Source: Methanobacteriota archaeon (GTDB lineage Archaea > Thermoplasmatota > E2 > DHVEG-1). Taken from it: 10,094 nt of DNA. The position numbers were made by a program, and so were the translations under genes. The notes below the pieces were generated by a model. It saw only the letters and a list, made by a program, of their open reading frames with translations, was not told where the DNA came from and did no database searches. Positions 1-6,528 of the stretch are shown piece by piece (the first letter of the stretch is position 1; each line of letters opens with the position of its first letter). Location: NCBI GenBank assembly GCA_026394435.1, contig JAPKYG010000127.1, positions 1 to 10,094 on the forward strand. Reading direction: 5' to 3'.

Positions 1-497
1 TCATAGGAGAGTTCTCCTGTTTGTGCGTCACCAACCACGATAATATGTTCTAGGGTCTTGCAGTTCTTTTGAATGGCATGAACCTCTTTGACAAACTTAG
101 GGGTAGTGATCACTGCTTTTGCACTGCTGTCATTAATTCGATATTCTATTTCGTGTTCACGGAACATGACGCTGGAAGGAATCGGTACTGCACCGATCTT
201 CACACCACCAAGAAATGATATCTGAAATGCAGGGATATTCGGCAGACGAATCAAAAACCGGTCGCCTTTTTTAAAACCGAGTTTTTTTAACGCGTTCCCA
301 AACTTGTTTGAAAGGTTCTTCAGATCCCCAAACGTGTACTTCGCGGTTTCACCAGCGGCGTTCTCCCAGTAGAGTGCCACCTTGTTGCGGTTCTTCGAAG
401 CAGCATGTTTATCCACAACATCTGCACCGATATTGTATTTCTTTGGGATGTCCCATTTCCACGCCTTATATGTTTTCTCGTACTCAAAAGCCCCCAT
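1..497 (-). CDS. AMP-forming acyl-CoA synthetase, N-terminal part (cut by window edge)
   Basis: The first 165 codons of an ANL-superfamily (AMP-dependent) acyl-CoA synthetase/ligase, which would activate a carboxylic acid to its CoA thioester with ATP, giving AMP and PPi. The protein opens MGAFEYEKTYKAWKWDIPKK, followed by NIGADVVDKHA, YTFGDLKNLSNKFGNAL, KKGDRFLIRLPN and GAVPIPSSVMF, the usual order of N-terminal motifs in this family. The P-loop-like TSGTTG motif and the acyl pocket lie beyond the window, so the substrate cannot be read. The start is supported by an AGGTGA ribosome-binding site at 504-509, six bases upstream of the ATG. The gene lies 48 bp downstream of the acyl-CoA dehydrogenase on the same strand and is probably co-transcribed. 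From context I infer a short-chain acid such as isobutyrate or butyrate as substrate. Family confident, substrate not. Confidence 0.9.
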   Translation of the reverse strand, partial: MGAFEYEKTYKAWKWDIPKKYNIGADVVDKHAASKNRNKVALYWENAAGETAKYTFGDLKNLSNKFGNALKKLGFKKGDRFLIRLPNIPAFQISFLGGVKIGAVPIPSSVMFREHEIEYRINDSSAKAVITTPKFVKEVHAIQKNCKTLEHIIVVGDAQTGELSY

Positions 498-545
498 TTC
501 TTTTCACCTACCTGAATGCATTATCGACTAAGATTAATTAGGATA

Positions 546-1712
546 TCATCCGAGGAGATTTGCGGAGATCACCATACGTTGAACTTCAGAGGTACCCTCG
601 TAAATCTCCGTGATTTTTGCATCTCTGAATAATCGTTCAACCGTGTATTCCTTTGTATACCCGTACCCACCATGTATTTGCACTGCCTTGATGACAGCCT
701 CCATCGCGGTTTCTGAGGCAAAAAGTTTTGCCATCGCTGCTTCTTTGGAGAATCGTTCTCCTTTATCTTTCGTATAGGCTGCGTTGTAGACAAGGAATCG
801 TGCTGCTTCAATCCGTGTTGCCATATCCGCGATCATCCATTGGATCGCCTGGAATTTTGCGATGGGTTTACCGAACTGCTCACGTTGTTTGGAATAAGCG
901 ATGCTTTCATCAAGAGCGGCCTGGGCAATACCAACAGCCTGGGACGCAATCCCGATTCGTCCTCCGTCAAGTGTGCTTAACGCGATTTTAAACCCGTCGC
1001 CTTCTTTGCCTAAAAGATTCTCCTTGGGAACCTCCATGTTTTCAAAGAGAAGCTCTGAGGTTTGTGACGCGTTAATACCAAGTTTATCAAAGATGCTGCC
1101 GACCTTGTATCCTTTAAATGTGCTTTCAATAATGAATGCGCTCAGTCCCTTGGTTCCCGCGTTTTTATCGGTTACCGCAAACACAATGATAATCCCTGCT
1201 TTCGGACCGCTGGTGATAAACGTCTTATCCCCGTTGATAACGTAATGATGGCCTTTGAGCACCGCAGTGGTTTTCATCGCCCCAAGATCAGAACCTGCGT
1301 TTGGCTCGGTCCCTGCGAACGCGCCGATTTTTTCTCCTTTTGCGAGGATCGGCAAGTATTTCTTTTTTTGTTCTTCTGATCCATATTTCATGATAGGCCA
1401 GGCAGCAAGCGAGTTGTGAACAGAGGTGATCACACCAGTTGAGGCACATTTCCGTGATATTTCTTCGACGACAGTCACATAACTTATGGTATCAAGACCA
1501 GCTCCACCATATTGCTGTGGGATAATAATGCCGAGTAATCCTAGTTTAGCCATTTTTTCAAGTGTTATTGTTGGGTACTCCCCCTTTTTATCAAGTTCAG
1601 CGGCGAGTGGTGCAACCTCTTTTTCTGCGAATTCCCGTACCATGTTTCGAATCATTTTTTGCTGTTCGTTGAGTTCTAGTTTCATGGGGGTTGGAATCAA
1701 ATCATCAAACAT
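546..1712 (-). CDS. Acyl-CoA dehydrogenase, short-chain (butyryl-CoA dehydrogenase-like)
   Basis: FAD-dependent alpha,beta-dehydrogenation of an acyl-CoA to the trans-2-enoyl-CoA, normally passing electrons to electron-transfer flavoprotein. Seen: helical N-terminal domain (LNEQQKMIRNMVREFAEKEV), FAD/substrate motifs (GAFAGTEPNAGSDLGAMKT, FITSG), GGRIGIASQAVGIAQAAL, the QIHGGYGYTKEY flavin motif and C-terminal EIYEGTSEVQRMVI. The Glu of YEGT (Glu372 from this start) is in the catalytic-base position of short- and medium-chain enzymes; isovaleryl-CoA dehydrogenase has its base elsewhere. Start: the frame is open to 1811, but that would overlap the divergent neighbour and add a non-homologous hydrophobic tail. 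A TATA-like element at 1746-1753 makes 1712 the first ATG on the likely transcript. The ATG at 1685 (MKLELNEQQ, 379 aa) fits the family's usual N-terminus equally well; neither has a ribosome-binding site. Inferred role: butyryl-CoA to crotonyl-CoA. Confidence 0.93.
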   Translation of the reverse strand: MFDDLIPTPMKLELNEQQKMIRNMVREFAEKEVAPLAAELDKKGEYPTITLEKMAKLGLLGIIIPQQYGGAGLDTISYVTVVEEISRKCASTGVITSVHNSLAAWPIMKYGSEEQKKKYLPILAKGEKIGAFAGTEPNAGSDLGAMKTTAVLKGHHYVINGDKTFITSGPKAGIIIVFAVTDKNAGTKGLSAFIIESTFKGYKVGSIFDKLGINASQTSELLFENMEVPKENLLGKEGDGFKIALSTLDGGRIGIASQAVGIAQAALDESIAYSKQREQFGKPIAKFQAIQWMIADMATRIEAARFLVYNAAYTKDKGERFSKEAAMAKLFASETAMEAVIKAVQIHGGYGYTKEYTVERLFRDAKITEIYEGTSEVQRMVISANLLG

Positions 1713-1745
1713 AAAGGTTTCTGTCAATATCCTTAGAGCGTATCC

Positions 1746-1753
1746 TATAAAAA
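1746..1753 (-). promoter_or_regulatory. TATA-box-like element for the acyl-CoA dehydrogenase operon
   Basis: On the minus strand this reads TTTTTATA. A start about 26 bases downstream would fall near 1724, giving a leader of roughly a dozen bases before the ATG at 1712. This fits archaeal short-leader transcription and the absence of a Shine-Dalgarno site. Pattern-based only. Confidence 0.45.
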
Positions 1754-1773
1754 GATGGTTTTTGTAAAAGAAA

Positions 1774-1784
1774 GAAATATAATA
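1774..1784 (+). promoter_or_regulatory. TATA-box-like element for the adenosyltransferase/mutase operon
   Basis: The sequence GAAATATAATA lies about 30 bases before the ATG at 1810, so the predicted transcript would start within a few bases of the start codon. A GAGGT at 1791-1795 is 14 bases from the ATG, too far to be a convincing ribosome-binding site, which supports a leaderless or near-leaderless message. It sits back-to-back with the minus-strand element, so the 97-bp gap holds a divergent promoter pair. Confidence 0.5.
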
Positions 1785-1809
1785 CGGATAGAGGTTAAAG
1801 AAACTCGTC

Positions 1810-2334
1810 ATGTCCTTAAAAAAAGGTTTTATTCACGTGTATACTGGTAACGGAAAAGGGAAAACAACCGCTGCAATTGGTTTAGGTATACGAGCGACTG
1901 GGGAGGGTCTGAAGGTCGCAATGATTCAATTTATGAAAGGACGAAGGTACAGTGAACTTGATGCGCTACAACATATAAAAAATTTCACGGTGGTGCAGTT
2001 TGGCCGTGATGAATTTGTCTCCAAAGAGAAACCAGAACAGGTCGATATTGATCTCGCACGAAAAGGATTTGCATATGCAAGAGAAATCATACAAAAAGAT
2101 GCGTATGACCTGGTGATCCTTGATGAAATCAATGTTGCTGTTGATTTTAATCTCATCTCTTTAAAGGATGTTATCGAATTACTTGAAAATAAACCAGAAA
2201 CCCTGGAGTTGGTTTTAACCGGTCGCTATGCATCACCAGAGATCATCAAACACGCTGACATCGTGAGTGAAATACTTGAAATCAAACATCCCTACCAAAA
2301 AGGAGTCCAGAGTAGAAAAGGTATCGACTGGTAA
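1810..2334 (+). CDS. Cob(I)alamin/corrinoid adenosyltransferase, CobA/BtuR/CobO type
   Basis: Transfers the 5'-deoxyadenosyl group of ATP to cob(I)alamin or a corrinoid precursor, making the adenosylcobalamin that the mutase in the next genes needs. The 174-aa protein carries the family's N-terminal signature: IHVYTGNGKGKTTAAIGLG, with a P-loop-like GNGKGKTT at residues 13-20. It also has MIQFMKG at 39-44, the acidic VILDEIN at 103-109, VLTGR at 135-139, and a C-terminal GVQSRKGIDW like that of bacterial BtuR/CobO. Length is slightly shorter than the roughly 190-200 aa of E. coli BtuR, mainly at the N-terminus. It is the first gene of a four-gene plus-strand operon, 20 bp ahead of the mutase large subunit. 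That position suggests a dedicated cofactor supplier, although a role in general B12 salvage is equally possible biochemically. Confidence 0.93.
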   Translation: MSLKKGFIHVYTGNGKGKTTAAIGLGIRATGEGLKVAMIQFMKGRRYSELDALQHIKNFTVVQFGRDEFVSKEKPEQVDIDLARKGFAYAREIIQKDAYDLVILDEINVAVDFNLISLKDVIELLENKPETLELVLTGRYASPEIIKHADIVSEILEIKHPYQKGVQSRKGIDW

Positions 2335-2354
2335 GTCGGAGGGCGTGGAGCATC

Positions 2355-4031
2355 ATGGTTAAAAAAGAAACAATCAAGCAGATGCACGAGAAACGAGCAG
2401 ACTGGGAGAAACAAAAATATTCCAAGGCGATTCAAAAAAACCCTGAAAGAAAACAGAAATTCAAAAATCTCTCTGATATTGAAATCAAAAATCTGTATAC
2501 GCCGGAAGATATCGCAGATCTTGAGTATCTGAAGGATGTTGGGTTCCCTGGGCAGGAACCGTTTCTTCGTGGCGTACATCCGAACCTGTATCGAGGCCGT
2601 CTCTGGACGATGCGTCAGTTCGCTGGGTTCGGTAGCGCGGAAGAGACAAACAAACGGTATCATTATCTCTTGGAACATGGTGAAACCGGGTTGAGTGTCG
2701 CGTTTGATTATCCGACGCTCTACGGGTACGACACGGATCATCCGCTCGCACGAGGCGAGTTTGGGAAATGCGGTGTCGCGATTTCATCATTATGGGATAT
2801 GGAGTTGCTCTTTCATGGGATCCCGTTAGATAAAATTACGACCTCGATGACGATCAACGGTCCTGCTGCGATCGTGTGGGCGATGTACATCGCGAACGCT
2901 GAGAACCAGGGAGTCAGCAAAGAGAAGATCGGTGGAACCATCCAAAATGATATCCTTAAGGAGTATATTGCGCAGAAATCATACATCTTCCCCCCAGAGC
3001 CGTCCATGCGGTTGATTGTTGACACCTTTGAATATGGTTTTAATAACGTTCCAAAATGGAATACGATCAGCATCAGTGGGTACCATATCAGAGAAGCAGG
3101 GTCGACCGCAGTTCAAGAGCTCGCGTTTACCTTAGGGGACGGGATTGAATATGTTAAAGCTGCGATGAAACGAGGTCTTTCTATTGATGATTTTGCGCCA
3201 CGGCTTAGTTTCTTTTTCAACGCTCACAATGATTTTTTTGAGGAGATAGCTAAATATCGGGCTGCCCGCAGGATTTGGGCATCTGAGATGAAAAAACTTG
3301 GTGCGAAAAAACAACGGTCATTATGGATGCGGTTTCATACCCAGACAGCAGGGTGTTCTCTTACTGCTCAACAACCAGAAATGAACATTGTTCGGGTGAC
3401 GATGCAAGCACTCGCTGCGGTCTTAGGCGGTACACAGTCGTTACATACCAATTCCATGGATGAGGCTCTTGCGTTACCCTCGGAGAAAGCGGTACGGATC
3501 GCGCTACGAACGCAGCAGATTATAGCGGAAGAAAGTGGGGTTACCGATACCGTTGATCCTCTCGGTGGTTCCTATTATATTGAATGGTTAACATCGAAGA
3601 TGGAGGAGGAAACTTACAAGTATTTCGATAAGGTCGAACGACTCGGTGGAGTCATCCCCGCGATTGAAAAAGGATTCTTCCAACGGGAGATTGCTGAAAG
3701 CGCGTATCGGTATCAAAAGGAGACCGATGAGAACAAGCGAATTATTGTCGGGGTGAACCGCTACAAACTTGATGAAGAACCTTCGATTCCGATTCTGAAG
3801 ATGGATGAGAAAGGCGAGGAACGACAGATAAAACGGTTGAAGAAACTTCGTACAGAACGAGATGCAACAAAGGTTCAGAACCATCTCCAGCGGCTACGGA
3901 AAGCGGCGGAAGGAGACGAAAACCTCATGCCGTTTATACTAGATTGTATCCATAGTTATGCAACATTGGGAGAAACCTGCGATGTCCTACGAGAGGTGTT
4001 TGGAGAGTATAAGGAACAAGCGATTTTTTAA
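2355..4031 (+). CDS. icmA: B12-dependent acyl-CoA mutase large subunit, isobutyryl-CoA mutase-like
   Basis: Catalytic TIM-barrel subunit of the methylmalonyl-CoA mutase superfamily, rearranging an acyl-CoA carbon skeleton by adenosylcobalamin radical chemistry. Seen over 558 aa: GFPGQEPFLRG (63-73), TGLSVAFDYPTLYGYDTDHP (111-130), TSMTINGPA (163-171), GTIQNDILKEY (194-204), SISGYHIREAG (239-249) with Tyr243 and His244, and RFHTQTAG (326-333). It ends after the barrel with no B12 domain; that domain is the next gene. Residue numbers happen to match Propionibacterium methylmalonyl-CoA mutase. The carboxylate-binding Tyr89 and Arg207 of that enzyme are here Phe89 (MRQFAGF) and Gln207 (EYIAQKS), the pair described for Streptomyces isobutyryl-CoA mutase. 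I therefore read the reaction as isobutyryl-CoA to and from n-butyryl-CoA. Automated annotation will probably say methylmalonyl-CoA mutase. A purine-rich GGAG lies just before the ATG. Family certain; specificity is a strong inference. Confidence 0.88.
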   Translation: MVKKETIKQMHEKRADWEKQKYSKAIQKNPERKQKFKNLSDIEIKNLYTPEDIADLEYLKDVGFPGQEPFLRGVHPNLYRGRLWTMRQFAGFGSAEETNKRYHYLLEHGETGLSVAFDYPTLYGYDTDHPLARGEFGKCGVAISSLWDMELLFHGIPLDKITTSMTINGPAAIVWAMYIANAENQGVSKEKIGGTIQNDILKEYIAQKSYIFPPEPSMRLIVDTFEYGFNNVPKWNTISISGYHIREAGSTAVQELAFTLGDGIEYVKAAMKRGLSIDDFAPRLSFFFNAHNDFFEEIAKYRAARRIWASEMKKLGAKKQRSLWMRFHTQTAGCSLTAQQPEMNIVRVTMQALAAVLGGTQSLHTNSMDEALALPSEKAVRIALRTQQIIAEESGVTDTVDPLGGSYYIEWLTSKMEEETYKYFDKVERLGGVIPAIEKGFFQREIAESAYRYQKETDENKRIIVGVNRYKLDEEPSIPILKMDEKGEERQIKRLKKLRTERDATKVQNHLQRLRKAAEGDENLMPFILDCIHSYATLGETCDVLREVFGEYKEQAIF

Positions 4032-4036
4032 GGAGG
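4031..4036 (+). promoter_or_regulatory. Ribosome-binding site of the mutase small subunit
   Basis: AGGAGG seven bases before the ATG at 4044; its first base is the last base of the large subunit's TAA stop. This is the strongest Shine-Dalgarno site in the operon and suggests the two subunits are translated in a coordinated way. Confidence 0.75.
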
Positions 4037-4043
4037 AAAAACC

Positions 4044-4439
4044 ATGATAAAAAAAATTAGGGTATTGGTTGCAAAACCAGGTCTTGATGGCCATGACCGT
4101 GGTGCAAAGATCGTTGCTCGTGCGCTCCGTGATGCTGGCATGGAAGTGGTGTATACCGGTCTGCATCAGACCGCACAGCAGATTGTGAACACTGCCATTC
4201 AGGAAGATGTTGACGTTGTCGGATTGAGTTTACTCTCTGGAGCGCATATGACGCTGTTCATCGATGTTGCCCTGCTGTTAAAAGAAAAGCAGATGGATGA
4301 TGTGTTGATTGTCGGCGGCGGTATCATTCCTCAGCAGGATGTTCCCGGGTTGAAGAAGGCGGGGATCGCTGAGGTTTTTGGACCCGGCACACCAGTTGAG
4401 GATATTGTGAGCTATATCAAAAAGAACGTGAAACGATGA
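4044..4439 (+). CDS. icmB: B12-binding small subunit of the acyl-CoA mutase (IcmB-like)
   Basis: Cobalamin-binding Rossmann-like subunit that partners the preceding catalytic subunit. The 131-aa protein is almost only this domain: VLVAKPGLDGHDRGAKIVAR at residues 7-26 contains the DxHxxG motif (Asp15, His17, Gly20), where His17 replaces the dimethylbenzimidazole as lower axial cobalt ligand. GLSLLSGAHMTLF and VGGGIIPQQDVPGLKKAGI follow, forming the nucleotide-tail pocket. The split arrangement is found in archaeal methylmalonyl-CoA mutases and in Streptomyces IcmA/IcmB, and the length (about 136 aa in IcmB) fits both. Sequence alone does not separate the two small-subunit types, so the symbol follows the specificity residues of the large subunit. 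It is 12 bp downstream of the large subunit and its stop overlaps the next start codon. Confidence 0.92.
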   Translation: MIKKIRVLVAKPGLDGHDRGAKIVARALRDAGMEVVYTGLHQTAQQIVNTAIQEDVDVVGLSLLSGAHMTLFIDVALLLKEKQMDDVLIVGGGIIPQQDVPGLKKAGIAEVFGPGTPVEDIVSYIKKNVKR

Positions 4440-5374
4440 GTGAGCTTTCCGCAAAGGTTATTGCCGGTGATCCGCGGTCGATTGGTCGGCTGATAACCCT
4501 GGTTGAGAACGATGCACCGGAGGCTGTTGAAGCAATGAAACAGATCCACCGGTATACGGGTCAGGCCCAGATCATCGGGGTCACTGGTGTCATGGGAAGC
4601 GGGAAAAGCTCCTTGATTTTCGAACTTGCCTTGGTGTTTCGAGCAGAAGGAAAAAAGGTCGGGATCATCGCGATTGATCCCACAAGTCCGTTCAGCGGCG
4701 GTGCCTTACTTGGTGACCGAATCAGAATGATGGATCTCTCAACCGACAGCGGTGTGTTTATCCGCAGTATGGGAACGAGAGGGATGATGGGAGGGTTAAC
4801 AAGTGCTCTGTATGATGTCGTGGAAATCCTTGATGCCGCAGGGATGAACGTTATCATCATTGAAACAGTTGGTGTTGGACAGGATGAAGTCGATATCGTA
4901 AAGATTGCTGATACTACTCTTGTCGTCCTCATCCCCGGGCTTGGTGATTCAGTTCAGACGATTAAGGCAGGTCTCATGGAGATAGCAGATATCTTTGTGG
5001 TCAATAAAGCAGATAAACCTGGTGTGGAACAGACTGTTGCGGAACTTGAATCCATGCTTGATCTCGTAGGCCATACTGAATATAGAACACCTATTGTTGC
5101 GACCTCGGTTAAGGAAAAAAAAGGAATCCAGCTGCTTACTTCTAAGATTGCCGAACATCAAGAGTACCTGAAAAAAAGCAAGACATTTGACACGCGGAGA
5201 CGGCAACGGTACGAAGCAGAGCTCATTGAAATCATACGGAAACGACTCATGGACTTTATCTTTGATGAAAAAAAACTGAAAAAAACAGTGGACTGTTGCA
5301 TTGATCAAATTTCTAAAAAAGAGCTTGATCCGTACACTGCTGCTGATGAAATTTTAGGAAAAATTCTGAAGTAA
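4436..5374 (+). CDS. MeaB/MeaI-type G3E GTPase, chaperone of the B12 mutase
   Basis: GTPase of the ArgK/MeaB family, which gates loading of adenosylcobalamin into acyl-CoA mutases and helps eject inactivated cofactor. Seen over 312 aa: N-terminal helical region, Walker A GVMGSGKSS (51-59; Met where most relatives have Pro), IDPTSPFSGGALLGDRIRM (80-98) as switch region, FIRSMGTRG (108-116), ETVGVGQDEVDI (143-154), base-recognition NKAD (190-193), then a basic C-terminal helical dimerisation region from about 245. Length matches MeaB proteins. Its ATG overlaps the TGA of the small subunit (ATGA), indicating translational coupling. In IcmF enzymes this G domain is fused between the mutase parts; here it is separate, like the MeaI partner of two-subunit isobutyryl-CoA mutase. 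MeaB and MeaI cannot be told apart by eye. Confidence 0.93.
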   Translation: MSELSAKVIAGDPRSIGRLITLVENDAPEAVEAMKQIHRYTGQAQIIGVTGVMGSGKSSLIFELALVFRAEGKKVGIIAIDPTSPFSGGALLGDRIRMMDLSTDSGVFIRSMGTRGMMGGLTSALYDVVEILDAAGMNVIIIETVGVGQDEVDIVKIADTTLVVLIPGLGDSVQTIKAGLMEIADIFVVNKADKPGVEQTVAELESMLDLVGHTEYRTPIVATSVKEKKGIQLLTSKIAEHQEYLKKSKTFDTRRRQRYEAELIEIIRKRLMDFIFDEKKLKKTVDCCIDQISKKELDPYTAADEILGKILK

Positions 5375-5388
5375 TTTTAAAGTATATT

Positions 5389-5418
5389 GAGGATAGATCC
5401 TCTTACTTCAGAGAGGAT
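5389..5418. terminator. Inverted-repeat element between convergent operons
   Basis: The 56-bp gap between the GTPase and the minus-strand secreted-protein gene contains GAGGAT at 5389-5394, ATCCTCT at 5397-5403 and AGAGGAT at 5412-5418. The last two can form a 7-bp stem with an 8-base loop, and the first two form a 14-bp interrupted palindrome. There is no strong U-tract after either arm, so a role in termination or 3'-end stability for both operons is plausible but weakly supported. Confidence 0.3.
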
Positions 5419-5430
5419 TATGCAGGAAGA

Positions 5431-6438
5431 TTAACTGTAGTTTGTCGAAATAAGCTCCATTTTGAAATTTTTTATGTCAGGATTGATTTCTTCGAAATTC
5501 CCTGTTATTTTCACGACGTTTCCCGCTGTTGGCGCGTAGTAACATTGCGCGAGTCCTCCGAAGAGCGTGATATTATATGCTTCATAGGCTCCTGCAGGGA
5601 CCGTAATATTTTCGGTGTTTAGGCAGAAAAATGCATCTGACATAGCAGGTATTGGAAACACGTTTCCATAACCAAGTGCGGTTAAAGTATCTTTGATATC
5701 AATGACAGGAAGGAGCGCGGCAATTTCCGGGGGTAAGAATTCTTTGCCAAATAGTTTGGCTATCTTGTTGAGGAAATTGATGAGGTTAAGATATAAGGAT
5801 TGAATTTTTCCATTTATTGTGATATTTGTCGATGATAAGTTCCAAACAGTTCCGGTGTTTAAGGGAAACGTCAGCAGCGAAATAGGCGTGTCAAAGGTCG
5901 TCGCAATGTTCATGGTTATCTTCGCTGAAAATTTTTGTAAAAAACGAGGTAACGGAATAATCGATTGTTTGATTTCGATTGAGAATTTTTCTTTGTTAAA
6001 ACCAGCAGATATCTCCTTTATTCCCAAGGTAGATTTGTCAATGAGTACTTTCCCTGAGACATCAAGGTTTGAAAAGCTCATTGAAATGTTTACAGGACCA
6101 GCGCCTGGATCAACGTTCACCATGCATTGTCCGTTTATCGATGTTTGATAATCCAATGTATAGAAGTCCCCTGCCGTACTGGTAACGGTTAATGGTAATT
6201 CTGCTATCGTAATATGCAGATTAATTGATCTGCCATATTGTTGATTCACTATGGAAATGTCATCGATCTTGTATGTCCATTGATCACCGATTTCCCATAC
6301 AGGGACATCAGCGGCGTATGTAGTAGACATCGTTTCTGTTGATGATTTACTCTCTATTTTTTGTGGAGGTTTTGCTACCGCTAAAAGTGTGGTCATCAGC
6401 ATTACACATATTAACATTCCAATAAGTTTCGTTTTCAT
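5431..6438 (-). CDS. Secreted protein of unknown function, WEIGDQWTY type
   Basis: I do not recognise a functional family. The 335-aa protein has a clear signal peptide: basic MKTK, a hydrophobic core to about residue 20 and a plausible cleavage site after Ala-Val-Ala at 20-22. A Ser/Thr-rich linker follows, then WEIGDQWTYKIDD at 48-60. That motif recurs near the N-terminus of exported archaeal proteins of unknown role. The rest is predicted to be beta-rich, with several N-x-S/T sequons; there is no C-terminal membrane anchor, catalytic motif or metal site that I can see. The start is set at ATG 6438 because GGGTGA (6444-6449) sits five bases upstream; a GTG at 6447 is in frame but lies inside that site. 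It follows the enoyl-CoA hydratase by 90 bp and has its own TATA-like element, so a link to the acyl-CoA pathway is doubtful. Confidence 0.8.
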   Translation of the reverse strand: MKTKLIGMLICVMLMTTLLAVAKPPQKIESKSSTETMSTTYAADVPVWEIGDQWTYKIDDISIVNQQYGRSINLHITIAELPLTVTSTAGDFYTLDYQTSINGQCMVNVDPGAGPVNISMSFSNLDVSGKVLIDKSTLGIKEISAGFNKEKFSIEIKQSIIPLPRFLQKFSAKITMNIATTFDTPISLLTFPLNTGTVWNLSSTNITINGKIQSLYLNLINFLNKIAKLFGKEFLPPEIAALLPVIDIKDTLTALGYGNVFPIPAMSDAFFCLNTENITVPAGAYEAYNITLFGGLAQCYYAPTAGNVVKITGNFEEINPDIKNFKMELISTNYS

Positions 6439-6443
6439 AACCT

Positions 6444-6449
6444 TCACCC
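6444..6449 (-). promoter_or_regulatory. Ribosome-binding site deciding the secreted protein's start
   Basis: Reads GGGTGA on the minus strand, five bases before ATG 6438. The alternative upstream GTG start at 6447 would lie within this element, so the shorter protein is preferred. Confidence 0.65.
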
Positions 6450-6474
6450 GGTAGTGTTTACTGATAAGGAATCC

Positions 6475-6484
6475 TTTTATAAAG
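6475..6484 (-). promoter_or_regulatory. TATA-box-like element before the secreted-protein gene
   Basis: TTTTATAAAA, about 40 bases before ATG 6438. Transcription would begin near 6453, leaving a short leader that includes the GGGTGA site. A second AT-rich candidate (TATATAATAT, 6491-6500) lies just upstream. Either would let this gene be expressed separately from the thiolase operon. Confidence 0.45.
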
Positions 6485-6528
6485 GTATCTTATATAATAT
6501 AGAGAAGTTTTTTTTCATTTTCTAATGA

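Noticed and set aside
2619..2621. 2-Hydroxyisobutyryl-CoA mutase identity for the large subunit
   Set aside because: That enzyme also has Gln at position 207 but uses Ile, not Phe, at position 89. The Phe points to isobutyryl-CoA mutase.
2292..2741. 149-aa open frame on the minus strand
   Set aside because: It lies opposite the mutase large subunit and the adenosyltransferase end, and has no recognisable motif or ribosome-binding site.
2355..4439. Plain methylmalonyl-CoA mutase annotation of the two mutase subunits
   Set aside because: Overall similarity supports it, but Tyr89 and Arg207 are replaced by Phe and Gln, and no carboxylase or epimerase is nearby. I kept the superfamily call and changed the predicted substrate.
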